64,000 nt of DNA from Corynebacterium lowii (GCF_001412085.1 NZ_LKEV01000004.1:124001-188000); one strand, 5' to 3'. Shown: positions 1-8,960, counted from the stretch's first letter. Notes: generated from the sequence alone by a model not told the origin. Program-made: numbers and translations.

Positions 1-395
1 GCACCAAGCCCCGCGCTGGCACCCAGCGGGGTGGCGGAGTTGGAGCGTTCCGTGATCCCATCGCCGGCGCGTAGCAGCCATTGGCCGTCCTCGCTCCACC
101 GGTGCTCCAAACCGGGAAAGGCGGCGGCGGTGGCGTATTCAATGGCGCGAATATCGGAGTTGAGCACGCGCCGGGGGGAGAGTTTGCGCACCACCTTGAT
201 CTGGGCGGCGGGAATCTCCACGGCGGGGGCCTGGGAGGGCAGCCCGCCTACTTTTTGCGGGCGCACCGTCAGGGGGTCAAGGTGGAGCACATGGCCCACC
301 ACGTCGCTGAGGTGGCCGGGGGTATCCGGCAGGGTGCGGCGCACCACCACGCGGTCGCCCACCGCAATCTGCTGGCTGCGGAACCACCTGCTCAT
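1..395 (-). CDS. GNAT family N-acetyltransferase (Rv0428c-like), 3' part cut by window edge
   Basis: The reading frame starts at ATG 395 (MSRWFRSQQIAVG) and runs off the left edge, so only about the first 131 residues are visible. The first ~60 residues look like the small SH3-like domain of the Rv0428c-type acetyltransferases. The segment LLRAGDGITERSNSATPLG near residues 110-128 is the typical start of their GNAT domain. The start lies 8 bp beyond the def stop, on the same strand, so it is probably cotranscribed with def. The acetyl acceptor is unknown. The family call rests on recalled resemblance and the conserved neighbourhood (def, DUF3263, LytR_C). Confidence 0.7.
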   Translation of the reverse strand, partial: MSRWFRSQQIAVGDRVVVRRTLPDTPGHLSDVVGHVLHLDPLTVRPQKVGGLPSQAPAVEIPAAQIKVVRKLSPRRVLNSDIRAIEYATAAAFPGLEHRWSEDGQWLLRAGDGITERSNSATPLGASAGLG

Positions 396-403
396 GGTGG
401 GTG

Positions 404-1018
404 CTACTCGGTGTCGCCAGCCGGGGCGTCGGCAGAGGCATCATCGTGACCGAAGGGGTCCGGGTCCACGCCGGGCATCCAGGTATTGCCCGCGGTATTC
501 CATTCGTGGGCCTTGATGGCCTTCTTGGCCTGGCGCTTGTAGCGCCCGATGAGGGTATCGGTGTACACGTAACCGTCCAGGTGCCCCACCTCGTGTTGCA
601 GGCAGCGGGCAAAGAAGCCGGTGCCCTCCACCTCGATGGGGTTCCCGTCCAGGTCCACCCCGGTGACCTTGGCCCAGTGGGCGCGTCCGGTGGGGAAGCC
701 CTCGCCGGGCACGGAGAGGCAGCCCTCGTCGTCGCTGCCGTCGTCGGCGGGCATGGTGGTGGGAATCTCGGAGGTTTCCAGCTGCGGGTTAATCACGTAG
801 CCGCGGTGCCAGTGGCCCTCATCGTCGGGGCAGTTATATACAAAGAGGCGTAAACCCAGGCCGATCTGATTGGCGGCCAGCCCCACACCGTGAGCCACCT
901 CCATCGTCTCAAACATGTCCTCGATGAGGGCTTCGTGCTCGCGGTAGGGGGCGGGTACGGGCTGCGTGGGGTTATGCAGCACCGGGTCGCCGTAGATCAT
1001 AATGGGGCGCACAGTCAT
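404..1018 (-). CDS. def: Peptide deformylase
   Basis: Removes the formyl group from the N-terminal methionine of new proteins, using a metal ion. All three family motifs are present in the 204-residue product: [10 protein letters not shown] (44-53), EGCLS (98-102, with the metal-binding Cys) and HEVGH (142-146, two metal-binding His plus the catalytic Glu). A further ATG lies six codons upstream, but MTVRPI at 1018 fits the family start. It also puts the start codon 8 nt downstream of a TACACT -10 hexamer (1031-1026), suggesting a leaderless transcript. The C-terminal ~35 residues, rich in Asp, Pro and Gly, extend past the usual fold. It is divergent from the DUF3263 gene. Confidence 0.95.
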   Translation of the reverse strand: MTVRPIMIYGDPVLHNPTQPVPAPYREHEALIEDMFETMEVAHGVGLAANQIGLGLRLFVYNCPDDEGHWHRGYVINPQLETSEIPTTMPADDGSDDEGCLSVPGEGFPTGRAHWAKVTGVDLDGNPIEVEGTGFFARCLQHEVGHLDGYVYTDTLIGRYKRQAKKAIKAHEWNTAGNTWMPGVDPDPFGHDDASADAPAGDTE

Positions 1019-1022
1019 GAAA

Positions 1023-1031
1023 TACAGTGTA
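1023..1031. promoter_or_regulatory. Overlapping bidirectional -10 element for def and DUF3263
   Basis: Only 16 bp separate the divergent start codons (ATG 1018 on minus, ATG 1035 on plus). The nine bases TACAGTGTA hold a plus-strand -10 (TACAGT, 1023-1028, 6 nt before ATG) and a minus-strand -10 (TACACT, 1031-1026, 7 nt before ATG). Both spacings put transcription starts at or next to the A of the ATG, so both mRNAs would be leaderless. This is inferred from spacing only. Confidence 0.55.
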
Positions 1032-1034
1032 GGC

Positions 1035-1256
1035 ATGAGCCTGAGTGACTTCGACGCCCGCCTGCTGAACTTCGCAGAACGGGCCCCGCGCTCCCTCGGC
1101 GCGCGGGAGGAGGCTATTCGGGCGGAGCTGGGGATCAGCCCCGTGCGCTACTACCAGCGCCTCAACCTGCTTATCGACGCCCCCGAGGCCCTGGCCGAGC
1201 ACCCCTTGCTGGTGCGCAGATTGAGCAGAATCCGGGAGACCCACGGGAAATTGTAA
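1035..1256 (+). CDS. DUF3263 small protein
   Basis: A 73-residue protein beginning [11 protein letters not shown]. It contains the family pattern of an early acidic/aromatic helix, [11 protein letters not shown] and the [10 protein letters not shown] segment, which looks like a small helix-turn-helix, and ends in an Arg-rich helix. DUF3263 proteins are found beside def in actinobacteria and their function is not established. A DNA-binding role is only a guess from the HTH-like pattern. The upstream in-frame start at 1002 would lie inside def, so the leaderless ATG at 1035 is preferred. The LytR_C gene follows within about 25 bp on the same strand. Confidence 0.8.
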   Translation: MSLSDFDARLLNFAERAPRSLGAREEAIRAELGISPVRYYQRLNLLIDAPEALAEHPLLVRRLSRIRETHGKL

Positions 1257-1280
1257 TTTTTGATATGTAAAGTGGCTAGT

Positions 1281-2168
1281 GTGTCTGATGTGAATAAAGA
1301 TCAAGATAGCTACTCCTCCTACGACGAAGAGCCTTATGAGGACTCCTACGACGACGCTTATGCCGCGGGTGCGGCTGGCGCCGCCGGTGGCGCGGAGATA
1401 GAAGCCGCCGAGGATTCCGAAGAAGGCAGCGGTATCCCCCTGCGCGGCCTGGCTATGGTGCTGGTAGCCGTGGCTATTCTGCTGGCTATATGGGGCGTGT
1501 GGGCCCTGGTGGGTGGCAGCGATGATGATTCCTCCTCCAACTCCGAGGCCTCCACCGAGGCGAGCGCGCCGATGACCCAGCCCGCCGTGCCCAATGCCCC
1601 GGCGCAGCAGGGCCAGCAGCCCGCCGTCACGGGTGCCCCGCAGCAGGTACCCACCGAGCAGCGGCCCAATGAGGTCAACGGCGTCGTGGGCGATAACCAG
1701 GCCACCACGCCTGCGGCTCCGGCCCCGAACGATCCGGCGGCCGCTCCCAGTGCTGCGGCCCCGGCCTCCGGTGAGGCCGCGCGCCCCGCCGGCGATAACG
1801 CGGCGGCCAATACCGCTGCGAACAATGCGGATAATGCCAACGGCGCTAACAACGCGAACAACGCCCAGGCGGGCCGCGTGAACGTGCTGAATAACTCCAC
1901 CGTGCAGGACCTCGCGGCCAATACTTCCCGCCAGCTCGAAGGCCAGGGCAACCAGATCGGCCAGGTGGGCAACCTCCCCGAGGAGCAGTACAAGGTCGAT
2001 GAGACCACCGTGTTCTACCAGCCCGGTGGCGAGGAGCGCGCGCGTCGATTGGCTGAGCAGCTGGGCGGCGTCGCTCGCCCCTATGATCCGAACCTCCCGG
2101 ATAACACCGCGGGCCAGGGTGACCTCACCGTAGTGTTGGCTGGCGCTGTGGCGGCCCCCACCCGGTAG
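1281..2168 (+). CDS. Membrane-anchored LytR_C domain protein
   Basis: About 295 residues. A Tyr/Asp/Glu-rich cytoplasmic N-terminus is followed by one hydrophobic segment near residues 60-80 (LAMVLVAVAILLAIWGVWAL). A long disordered Ala/Pro/Gln/Asn-rich linker follows, and the C-terminal ~95 residues (from GRVNVLNNSTV) match LytR_C, the small extracytoplasmic domain found attached to LytR-CpsA-Psr proteins. It lacks the LCP catalytic domain. A role at the cell wall is inference. Start choice is uncertain: GTG 1281 is favoured because TATGTA at about 1264-1269 could serve as -10 for a leaderless message, while GTG 1272 and TTG 1260 are in frame. The order def-DUF3263-LytR_C is conserved in actinobacteria. 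Confidence 0.75.
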   Translation: MSDVNKDQDSYSSYDEEPYEDSYDDAYAAGAAGAAGGAEIEAAEDSEEGSGIPLRGLAMVLVAVAILLAIWGVWALVGGSDDDSSSNSEASTEASAPMTQPAVPNAPAQQGQQPAVTGAPQQVPTEQRPNEVNGVVGDNQATTPAAPAPNDPAAAPSAAAPASGEAARPAGDNAAANTAANNADNANGANNANNAQAGRVNVLNNSTVQDLAANTSRQLEGQGNQIGQVGNLPEEQYKVDETTVFYQPGGEERARRLAEQLGGVARPYDPNLPDNTAGQGDLTVVLAGAVAAPTR

Positions 2169-2219
2169 GATGCTTTCAGGTCCACCTCCCCAACCCTGAA
2201 ACGGAGGCAAGCGCCCGCT

Positions 2220-3350
2220 ATGCCTGAGATTCCTTTTAAACGCTCACCGCACCCCACCCTGGGCGTGGAATGGGAGGTGGCGTTGATCGACCCCGCCACC
2301 TATGACCTTGCGCACAAGGCCGCCGAGGTCATAGAGATCGTGGAGCGCGAACACCCCGAGATCCACCTGGAACGCGAGTTCCTACAAAACACGGTGGAGC
2401 TGGTCACCGGGGTATGCGAGAGCGCCCCCCAGGCCGTAGCCGAGCTGGAACAAGGCCTGAGTGCCGTGCGCGAGGCCGCCGCCAGCCTGGGCCTGCGCGT
2501 GTGGTCCTCCGGCTCCCACCCCTTCTCCGACTTCCGCGAGAACCCCGTGTCCGTCAAAGGCACCTACAACGAGATCATCGAGCGCACCCAGTACTGGGGC
2601 TCGCAGATGCTCATTTGGGGGATACACGTGCACGTGGGCATCAGCCACGAGGACAAGGTGTGGCCCATCATCAACGCGATCATGACCAAGTACCCACACC
2701 TGCTGGCACTCACGGCCTCCTCCCCCGGCTGGGACGGCGTGGATACCGGCTACGCCTCCAACCGCACCATGCTCTACCAGCAGCTTCCCACCGCCGGCAT
2801 GCCCTACCAATTCGGCTCCTGGCAGCAGTGGGAAGAATACATGCACGATCAGGGCATATCCGGGGTGATTAACCACACCGGCTCCATGCACTTCGACGTC
2901 CGCCCTGCCGCCAAGTGGGGCACCATCGAGGTACGCATCTCCGACGCCACCTCCAATCTGCGTGAACTCTCCGCCGTGGTGGCGCTTACCCACTGCCTCG
3001 TGGTGCACTATGACCGCATGTACGAGCGCGGCGAGGAGCTACCCACCTTGCAGCCCTGGCACGTGGCGGAGAACAAGTGGCGCGCCGCCCGCTACGGCAT
3101 GGAGGCCCTGGTGATTACCTCGCGGGCCACCGATGAGGCCTGGGTGCGCGATGAACTCGCGGGCCTGGTGGAAGAACTCATGCCGCTGGCCGAGGAACTG
3201 GGCTGCGCGGAGGAACTGGCCCTGGTGAGTGAGATTCTGGAACGCGGGGCGGGCTATGCCCGCCAGCGCGCTCTCTACCAGGAGACCGGATCCTGGGTGC
3301 CCGCCGTGAAGGCGGCCTGCGATGAGATGGATGGGTTACTGCCGGGGTAG
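2220..3350 (+). CDS. Carboxylate-amine ligase, YbdK / glutamate-cysteine ligase type 2 family
   Basis: A 376-residue member of the GCS2 (YbdK) family. The N-terminal [12 protein letters not shown] motif carries the metal-binding Glu residues, IHVHVGIS holds the conserved HVH, and the later [10 protein letters not shown] segment is also typical. Family members have weak glutamate-cysteine ligase activity in vitro. The true substrate in corynebacteria is not settled, so no symbol is given. A good Shine-Dalgarno (GGAGG) lies about 13 nt before ATG 2220. The gene overlaps the 3' end of the convergent AlbA_2 gene by 15 bp. It corresponds to Rv0433 in the mycobacterial order, with no sodC between it and the LytR_C gene. 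Confidence 0.85.
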   Translation: MPEIPFKRSPHPTLGVEWEVALIDPATYDLAHKAAEVIEIVEREHPEIHLEREFLQNTVELVTGVCESAPQAVAELEQGLSAVREAAASLGLRVWSSGSHPFSDFRENPVSVKGTYNEIIERTQYWGSQMLIWGIHVHVGISHEDKVWPIINAIMTKYPHLLALTASSPGWDGVDTGYASNRTMLYQQLPTAGMPYQFGSWQQWEEYMHDQGISGVINHTGSMHFDVRPAAKWGTIEVRISDATSNLRELSAVVALTHCLVVHYDRMYERGEELPTLQPWHVAENKWRAARYGMEALVITSRATDEAWVRDELAGLVEELMPLAEELGCAEELALVSEILERGAGYARQRALYQETGSWVPAVKAACDEMDGLLPG

Positions 3351-5048
3351 GAGGTAGGCGCGGTTGCGGCTCGTGGGCGGGGCCGTGGCGAGGACGAAAC
3401 CGCTATCGACCAGATCGCGGAGCAGGGGGCGCAGCGAGCCGAGGGAGCGCTGCGTGGCGGCTGCGATCTCTTTACTAGTCATGGGGGTGTTCTGGGAGAG
3501 TGCGGCCACGATCTCCCGCTCGGCGGGGCTGAGGTGATCGCTGGGCTCGGGCAGACGGAAGTGGTCGGGGGAGACTTCCACGAGTAGCCCTTTCTCTTTG
3601 AGCGCTGTGAGCTGTTCTCGAATGTCGTCGCTATCTTGCCCCGTTTGTATGCGTATGTCCTTCGTGTTCACCGCGCCGAGGTCGCGGGCGAGCACGAGGG
3701 CTATCCCATCCGTGGTGCTATATCCCTCACTGAGCAGACCCGTAAGCCACTCATTGGTCTCCGGGTCCATGAGCCCAAAGCGCTTGAGAACAACCCGCAC
3801 TTGGGCGATGTCCACGTGATACTCCGGAGTGGGCAGCCCAGCCTCCCGCATGGCGGAGAACATGCGCGGTATGCCGGAGCCATTACTTTCCGCGAGCACA
3901 CCACCGCCTTCGCCCGGCCACGGCACCTCCGCCAAGAGGCGGGTGAGCAGGCGATTCTTGGCGGCGGGTATGCCGTCCATCAGAGCCTCGGCATGAGAGG
4001 GCTTCGCGCCGGGAAAGCCACCGGGGCTGATGATCTCCACGCGGTCCTGGTAAATATCCACGTGAATTGCTCTGCCCTGAGCATCGGGTGCGTATTCCCG
4101 GTGCATGATGGCATTGGCGACGGCCTCGCGCAGGACGTCCTCGGGAATCTCCAGCAGGTCTCGCCCCTGGGTGCCGGAGATAACCCGCCGCACGCGCAGA
4201 TTCTTCCGAATGGCGTGTAGGCAATCCTGCGTCATGGCGAGGAGATTGCCGTCGCATATCCTTCTATCGAGAAAGCGTGCATTGGAGGTTTCCCCTTTAT
4301 TGATTCCGGGGTGCACCGCAACGTCAATGAGAAGTTTAGGAAAGTACTGCTGCGGGTACGTGCCTAGGGCCAGCAGCCCGGCGAGGGTGAGTTCGCCGGA
4401 GTCGGTGGTGATATTGAGGCGGCGCAGCCATTGATTCTCGGCGCCGGTGAGTGCGCGGCTGCCTATGGCCCGAAGGTGCCCTTTTACAGACTCAAGCAAC
4501 TCCGGGTCCAAATCCTCAATGCTGCTATTGGGCACGGGAGTGGCGTCAATAGTTAGTTGGTCAAAGCGGTGTTGAAGCTCGTAGATTTCCAGTTGGCTGA
4601 GGTGGCGATCCGCCTCCCACACCCTTTTGTAGCTGCCTCGGGCTACTCCCTTGGCGGTGACGTAGCAGGGGCCATTAACGCTCAGTGGCTGCACCACCAT
4701 GATGACCACGGGGGAGCCGTCAAGGTATTCGGTGGTGACCTCATAAGGAGGAACTGGCTGTACTTTGAGCCCGGCGGGGTCGGAGGCATTAAGGCCTTGG
4801 TGAATCTGCTCTATCACCTCACCGGGGCGGAAACCGGGGGTGGGTGTGAAGCCGGTATCTTCGCTCAATCCCAGGAAAAGAAGCCCGCCCTTGGTGTTAG
4901 CGAAGGCGCTCACGGTTTCCCACACGCTCTTGAACTCGGGAGACGTTCTTTTTCCCTCGGGCAGAGCTAATGCCTTTACCTCTACCTGGTCATCATCGGA
5001 CTTTTGACTGCGTAGCCGACGCAGATGAGCGTGAAGGATGGAGTCCAT
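3336..5048 (-). CDS. Schlafen AlbA_2 / HATPase_c_4 / winged-helix protein (copy 1)
   Basis: 570 residues. The N-terminal AlbA_2 (Schlafen-type) domain covers about residues 15-135, with the signature [18 protein letters not shown] near 48-65. A GHKL-like ATP-binding segment follows: [14 protein letters not shown] (~310) with the N-box Asn and His, [12 protein letters not shown], and later [10 protein letters not shown]. The last ~120 residues hold two winged-helix-like segments ([20 protein letters not shown]). Proteins of this architecture were once labelled RecG-like and are usually predicted regulators; biochemical roles are poorly known. The upstream 95 bp contain duplicated palindromes, listed separately, suggesting self-regulation. 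It shares architecture but little sequence with the copy at 48.4 kb. It is convergent with, and overlaps, the YbdK ligase gene. Confidence 0.8.
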   Translation of the reverse strand: MDSILHAHLRRLRSQKSDDDQVEVKALALPEGKRTSPEFKSVWETVSAFANTKGGLLFLGLSEDTGFTPTPGFRPGEVIEQIHQGLNASDPAGLKVQPVPPYEVTTEYLDGSPVVIMVVQPLSVNGPCYVTAKGVARGSYKRVWEADRHLSQLEIYELQHRFDQLTIDATPVPNSSIEDLDPELLESVKGHLRAIGSRALTGAENQWLRRLNITTDSGELTLAGLLALGTYPQQYFPKLLIDVAVHPGINKGETSNARFLDRRICDGNLLAMTQDCLHAIRKNLRVRRVISGTQGRDLLEIPEDVLREAVANAIMHREYAPDAQGRAIHVDIYQDRVEIISPGGFPGAKPSHAEALMDGIPAAKNRLLTRLLAEVPWPGEGGGVLAESNGSGIPRMFSAMREAGLPTPEYHVDIAQVRVVLKRFGLMDPETNEWLTGLLSEGYSTTDGIALVLARDLGAVNTKDIRIQTGQDSDDIREQLTALKEKGLLVEVSPDHFRLPEPSDHLSPAEREIVAALSQNTPMTSKEIAAATQRSLGSLRPLLRDLVDSGFVLATAPPTSRNRAYLLPRQ

Positions 5049-5143
5049 GCCCCTCAGTGTACTTCACTGAGGGGCTCACTATATACAGTGACGGCCTCAC
5101 TTTCTTCACTGAGGGGCTCAGTATATGTAGTGAGGATTCACTG
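5049..5143. promoter_or_regulatory. Duplicated palindromic operator region before AlbA_2 copy 1
   Basis: A 17-bp sequence beginning CTTCACTGAGG occurs at 5062-5078 and again at 5104-5120, exactly 42 bp (four helical turns) apart. Each is followed by a near-palindrome: TCACTATATACAGTGA (about 5077-5092) and a similar CTCAGTATATGTAGTGAG. The bases just before the first copy make an 11-bp inverted repeat (GCCCCTCAGTG ... CACTGAGGGGC, 5-bp loop) that abuts the ATG at 5048. At least five CACTGA/TCACT half-sites fit in 95 bp. This layout suits cooperative binding by the neighbouring regulator. No protein assignment can be made from sequence. Confidence 0.65.
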
Positions 5144-5164
5144 ACGCCGCTCTATCGACACCGC

Positions 5165-5548
5165 CTACCGCCGCTTGTTGAGGGAGCGGTCCGCCGGGGC
5201 GTCGTTACGCGACATCCGATCCTTCTCCGCATACAGCCCCTCACGGCGGGCCACGCGGCCGATGCGCTGCGCGGTGACGGGGGAGGTGAGGAAGGAAAAG
5301 ACGATGAGGAGCACCAAAACTCCCATGTCGCCGCGTTCTCCGGCGCTCAGGTGGGGGCTGCCCGCCACGCGGATAATGGCCCCCACGATGGTGAGCACCA
5401 GGCCCGCCGTTTGGGGTTTAGCCACCGCGTGAATACGCGACATCGTATCGCCAAAGCGCACCAATCCCACGGACCCGGCGAAGGAGAGCACCGCGCCCAC
5501 CAGAATGAAGATGAGGGAGATAATGTCGGTGATGAGTTGAATATTCAT
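5165..5548 (-). CDS. mrpG: Mrp cation/proton antiporter subunit G
   Basis: A 127-residue membrane protein with three hydrophobic helices. It carries the MrpG/MnhG patterns VGLVRFGDTMSRIHA near residues 28-42 and KPQTAGLVLTIVG after it. It is the last cistron of the Mrp (Mnh) antiporter, a hetero-oligomeric Na+(K+)/H+ exchanger. The start MNIQLITD at 5548 is preferred over an upstream in-frame ATG because it lies 1 base after the mrpF stop, consistent with translational coupling. The C-terminal tail is Arg-rich. Confidence 0.92.
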   Translation of the reverse strand: MNIQLITDIISLIFILVGAVLSFAGSVGLVRFGDTMSRIHAVAKPQTAGLVLTIVGAIIRVAGSPHLSAGERGDMGVLVLLIVFSFLTSPVTAQRIGRVARREGLYAEKDRMSRNDAPADRSLNKRR

Positions 5549-5549
5549 A

Positions 5550-5825
5550 TTAAGAGCCGTCCCTTTTGCGGAAGCGCGCCACGGATACCGAGGAGATGAA
5601 TCCCAGGAGTGCAATAACGAGCATGGCGTTGGACACCGTGGTATCCAAAGTCCAGCAAATATATACCGCGAGCGCGCATTGCATCATGGCCACGAGGCCG
5701 TCGAGCCCCACCACTCGGTCGAGGGAATTGGGTCCGGCGAGAATGCGCCAGCTCGTGAGCAGAAAAGAAGCACAAAAGAGTATGGCCGCCACGGTCAAGA
5801 TGGCATCGTAAATAGCGGGATTCAT
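5550..5825 (-). CDS. mrpF: Mrp cation/proton antiporter subunit F
   Basis: A 91-residue protein with three predicted transmembrane helices. It has the subunit F pattern RILAGPNSLDRVVGLDGL near residues 27-44, containing the conserved Asp-Arg. It lies between mrpE (3 bp upstream) and mrpG (1 bp downstream) in an operon transcribed leftwards. Subunit F is required for assembly or activity of the multi-subunit antiporter in other bacteria. Confidence 0.92.
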   Translation of the reverse strand: MNPAIYDAILTVAAILFCASFLLTSWRILAGPNSLDRVVGLDGLVAMMQCALAVYICWTLDTTVSNAMLVIALLGFISSVSVARFRKRDGS

Positions 5826-5828
5826 TGG

Positions 5829-6338
5829 TTATCTCCCCTCAAAAATGTCGATCATGCTCTGCTCTAGGGAGCGAATCTTGCTTATCTCATTCTCGATTGC
5901 CTCGGGGGTGGGGGCATTGACGAGGTGAATTGTCCACATGCGGTTGGCAATATCAATATCGGTAATGGAACCGCCCGGTTGCAGGTTATATAACCCGGTG
6001 GCCAGGCTGAGAATGAACTCATTATTCACCCGCATGGGAGCCTTAATAATGGCGGTTTTGGGCAGGTTTTCCGGGCGCAGCGCCAGGGCGGCCACCTTGA
6101 AGCTGGATCTAAAGAGTTCACCCAGCCAGGCCCAGAGGAACTTATTGAGGGCCTTCCACTCCACGGTGAGGTGGGCGATGGGCAGCCGGGGCAGCGGCAG
6201 GGTAAAAATCACGCCCATGCCCACAAGGAGGCCCGCGATCACGTTGGCCCATGTGACCTCGCCCATGAGGCCGCACCACAGCAGGGTGATCCACAGCAGG
6301 GTGAGGGGGCGCATTCTATTGCGTGCACCTTGGTACAT
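5829..6338 (-). CDS. mrpE: Mrp cation/proton antiporter subunit E
   Basis: 169 residues: two N-terminal hydrophobic helices (LTLLWITLLWCGLMGE and NVIAGLLVGMGVIFTLPL), then the soluble MrpE domain (SSFKVAALALRP, LSLATGLYNLQPGGS, IHLVNAPTPEAIENEI). The start directly abuts the mrpD stop (6338/6339). It belongs to the six-gene Mrp operon. Confidence 0.92.
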   Translation of the reverse strand: MYQGARNRMRPLTLLWITLLWCGLMGEVTWANVIAGLLVGMGVIFTLPLPRLPIAHLTVEWKALNKFLWAWLGELFRSSFKVAALALRPENLPKTAIIKAPMRVNNEFILSLATGLYNLQPGGSITDIDIANRMWTIHLVNAPTPEAIENEISKIRSLEQSMIDIFEGR

Positions 6339-8117
6339 TTAGCGCTCCTCCTCGGTCGCGGTGGCGGTTGCGGTTTCTGTCGCTGCATCCTGGTCCGCAG
6401 GCGCTGCACCCGCGTCCGCAGTAGCCGCCTCGGAGGTACTGGCCGTGCGGCTTTCGTAACTATCCTGCCCCTCATCCAGGCGTACGGAGGGGTCGAGGGT
6501 GCGGCTGGGGTTGGAGTAGTCGCTGCCGAGCACGGCGGAGCGATAGATGCTCACGTCCGAGGCGGATTCCGCCGCCCGCTGAGCGACGCCCACTAGTGGC
6601 CCGGCAAAGACCGTGAGCCCCAGGGAGGCCACCACCAGCAGCGCGGTGGATTCCACCATGCCGATGGGTATGCGCCCCACATCGTCGCGCTCGGTCATCT
6701 CCACCTCATCGGTGACGTCCACCAGCGGGGCGGGCCGCGCCATCGCCAGGTGGCCCTCGGGGGCATCCTTACGGTCGCGCCAGAAGCCCTTGGACCACAC
6801 AATCACCATCACGTAGAGGGTGAGCAGGGAGGTAGCCACTGCGCCGCCGATGAGCAGCCAGGCCATGAAATCTCCGCGCTCGGCGCCGGCCTGCATGAGC
6901 ATGATCTTGCCGATGAAGCCGGAGAAGGGTGGGATACCGCCCAGGTTAATGGCCGGAATGAAGTACAAGATGGCGATGAGCGGTGTGGTGTAGAGCAGCG
7001 AGCCCAGGCGGCGCAGCGAGGAGGTGCCCGCCTGGCGTTCGATGAGTCCCACCACGAGGAAGAGGGCCGTTTGCACCAAAATGTGGTGAATGGCGTAGAA
7101 GATCGCGCCGGAAAGGCCTTGGGCGGTGCCCAGGGCGAGGCCGAAGATCATGTAGCCGATGTGGCTCACCAGCGTGAAGGAGAGCAGGCGCTTAATATCA
7201 CTCTGCGCCATCGCGCCCAAGATACCCACGAGCATGGTGGCTAGGGCCACCCACAGCAGCAGGGTATTGAGCGAACCATCGGTGAAGATCACCGTTTGGG
7301 CGCGGATGATGGAATACACACCCACCTTGGTCAGCAGGCCCGCGAACACAGCGGTCACCAGGGAAGGCGCGGTGGGGTAGGAATCGGGAAGCCAGGCATC
7401 GAGGGGGAATACGGCGGCCTTAATGCCGAAGGCCACCAGCAACACCGCAAAAATCGCCGCCCTGGTACCCGAGGGAATGTCCTCCATGCGCATGCCGATC
7501 TGCGCCATATTCAGGGTGCCCACGGAGGCGTACACCAGGGCGAGCCCGAAGAGGAAGATCATGGAAGAGACCATCGAGACCATCACGTAGCCCACGCCCG
7601 CGCGCACGCGGGAGGCCGAACCACCCAGGGTGAGCAGCACGTAGGAGGCTACGAGGAATACCTCGAAGCCCACGTAGAGGTTGAAGAGATCCCCGGCCAG
7701 GAAGGAAATGTTAATTCCCATCGAGAGCAGCAGGTAGGTGGGGAGGAACACCGCCACGGGGTCCTCCTCGCTGCCATCACGCACACCCTGGGCAATCGCG
7801 TACCACATCACGGCAAAGAGGACGAGGCCGGAAACACTGAGCATGAGGGTGGAGAGGCGATCGGCCACCAGGGTGATACCCACGGGGGAATCCCAACCGC
7901 CGATCTGGAGGGTGTGCGTGCCCTCCTGGTCCACCACCAGCACCATGAGGGCGGAAACGGTGATGGTGCCCAGTAGGGAGAAGAAGGCCACCAGGCGCTG
8001 TATGGGGGCGAAACGAACGAGCACGAGGGTCAAGGCCGCCGCCACCGCCGGAGCCAGGATGGGCACGGCGATGAGGTAGGGCATGGCGGGGGAGAGGTGC
8101 GAGGCGAAATCAGTCAT
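6339..8117 (-). CDS. mrpD: Mrp cation/proton antiporter subunit D (proton-translocating)
   Basis: 592 residues with about 14 transmembrane helices, homologous to complex I NuoM/NuoN-type subunits. The proton-antiporter core includes GIKAAVFPLDAWLPDSYPTAP (~200-220), with the conserved Lys and the HxWLP-like motif in its MrpD form, and later AMAQSDIKRLLSFTLVSHIGYM. The C-terminal ~100 residues are a poorly conserved acidic, Ala/Thr-rich tail that is longer than usual and probably cytoplasmic. The start overlaps the end of mrpC by 8 bp. Confidence 0.93.
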   Translation of the reverse strand: MTDFASHLSPAMPYLIAVPILAPAVAAALTLVLVRFAPIQRLVAFFSLLGTITVSALMVLVVDQEGTHTLQIGGWDSPVGITLVADRLSTLMLSVSGLVLFAVMWYAIAQGVRDGSEEDPVAVFLPTYLLLSMGINISFLAGDLFNLYVGFEVFLVASYVLLTLGGSASRVRAGVGYVMVSMVSSMIFLFGLALVYASVGTLNMAQIGMRMEDIPSGTRAAIFAVLLVAFGIKAAVFPLDAWLPDSYPTAPSLVTAVFAGLLTKVGVYSIIRAQTVIFTDGSLNTLLLWVALATMLVGILGAMAQSDIKRLLSFTLVSHIGYMIFGLALGTAQGLSGAIFYAIHHILVQTALFLVVGLIERQAGTSSLRRLGSLLYTTPLIAILYFIPAINLGGIPPFSGFIGKIMLMQAGAERGDFMAWLLIGGAVATSLLTLYVMVIVWSKGFWRDRKDAPEGHLAMARPAPLVDVTDEVEMTERDDVGRIPIGMVESTALLVVASLGLTVFAGPLVGVAQRAAESASDVSIYRSAVLGSDYSNPSRTLDPSVRLDEGQDSYESRTASTSEAATADAGAAPADQDAATETATATATEEER

Positions 8118-8601
8118 CTTCCTCCCCCTTCACCGGAGACTCAAAGGAACGCAGGCCAAAGCTATCGCCCTCGGAGGTCATGCGGCCGGTGGCGGGATCA
8201 TTCGAGGCGTCGTGATCCGGGGCCGCCGAGGCCACGGTGGGGCGCGCGACGATCGCGGCATCCTCGCTATCGTCCTCGATCACGTCGGCCGCGCGGTAGC
8301 GGTACTGGCGGTAGGCCAGGGTGAGGATAAAGGCCACCATCGCCATAGAAATCACGATGGCCGTGAGGATCATGCCCTGAGCCAGGGGGTCGGCAATCTG
8401 TTCCCCGTGCAATTCCGATTCGCGGCCAATGATGGGCGGGGAGCCCGCGGCACCCCCGGCCTGAAGAATGAGCAGGTTCACCCCATTGCCGATGAGCATG
8501 AGGCCCAGCATCATTTTCGTCATCGCGCGATCTAGTACCAGGTACACCCCGGCGGAGATGAGCGTGCCTGCCGCGATGAGCAGGAAGAGATTAGCAACCA
8601 T
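8110..8601 (-). CDS. mrpC: Mrp cation/proton antiporter subunit C
   Basis: 163 residues. Three transmembrane helices in the first ~105 residues resemble NuoK (RAMTKMMLGLMLIGNGVNLLIL near 25-46, and DPLAQGMILTAIVISMA). An unconserved hydrophilic tail of ~55 residues, rich in Asp, Glu and Ala, follows. It sits between the mrpB remnant (2-bp gap) and mrpD (8-bp overlap). Confidence 0.93.
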   Translation of the reverse strand: MVANLFLLIAAGTLISAGVYLVLDRAMTKMMLGLMLIGNGVNLLILQAGGAAGSPPIIGRESELHGEQIADPLAQGMILTAIVISMAMVAFILTLAYRQYRYRAADVIEDDSEDAAIVARPTVASAAPDHDASNDPATGRMTSEGDSFGLRSFESPVKGEEDD

Positions 8602-8603
8602 TC

Positions 8604-8960
8604 TCAGCGATTCTCCTTTCCGGTGGCAGAGGCGGCGGCCGCAGGCTTGCGACGCGCCATCGAGCGGGCGCGGTCACGCGCGCGCTGGCGGCGGGCGGCC
8701 TCGTCCTGGTCGATCTGCCCGCCCAGGGAGGTCAAGATGTGCATGATGAGGCCGATCACGATGAGGTACACCCCGGCGTCGAAAAGCAAGGCGGAGGGCA
8801 GGTGCATCTCGCCCACGAGGGGAACGTGAAGATCCCATACCTCGGTGGTCAGCGGCGGGCGGCCCAGGAACATCGGCCAGATCGCTGCGAAGGCGGAGAG
8901 CAGCAGGCCGGAACCCAGGAGGCGCCCGGCGTCGATGGGCAGCGCCGCCTCTAGCTGCGG
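8604..8960 (-). pseudogene. mrpB part of an interrupted mrpAB fusion (downstream of in-frame TAA)
   Basis: This 357-bp stretch is in the same reading frame as mrpA and continues it directly after the TAA at 8961-8963. It encodes PQLEAALPIDAGRLLG and later LLFDAGVYLIVIGLIMHILTS, which is the C-terminal half of an MrpB domain, followed by a basic tail. No ATG, GTG or TTG occurs until ATG 8873, which is inside a predicted helix region, so it does not look like a properly separate gene. In many actinobacteria MrpA and MrpB are one polypeptide. The simplest reading is a single nonsense substitution in an otherwise intact 979-codon fusion. Reinitiation at 8873, readthrough or a sequencing error remain possible. 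Confidence 0.75.
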
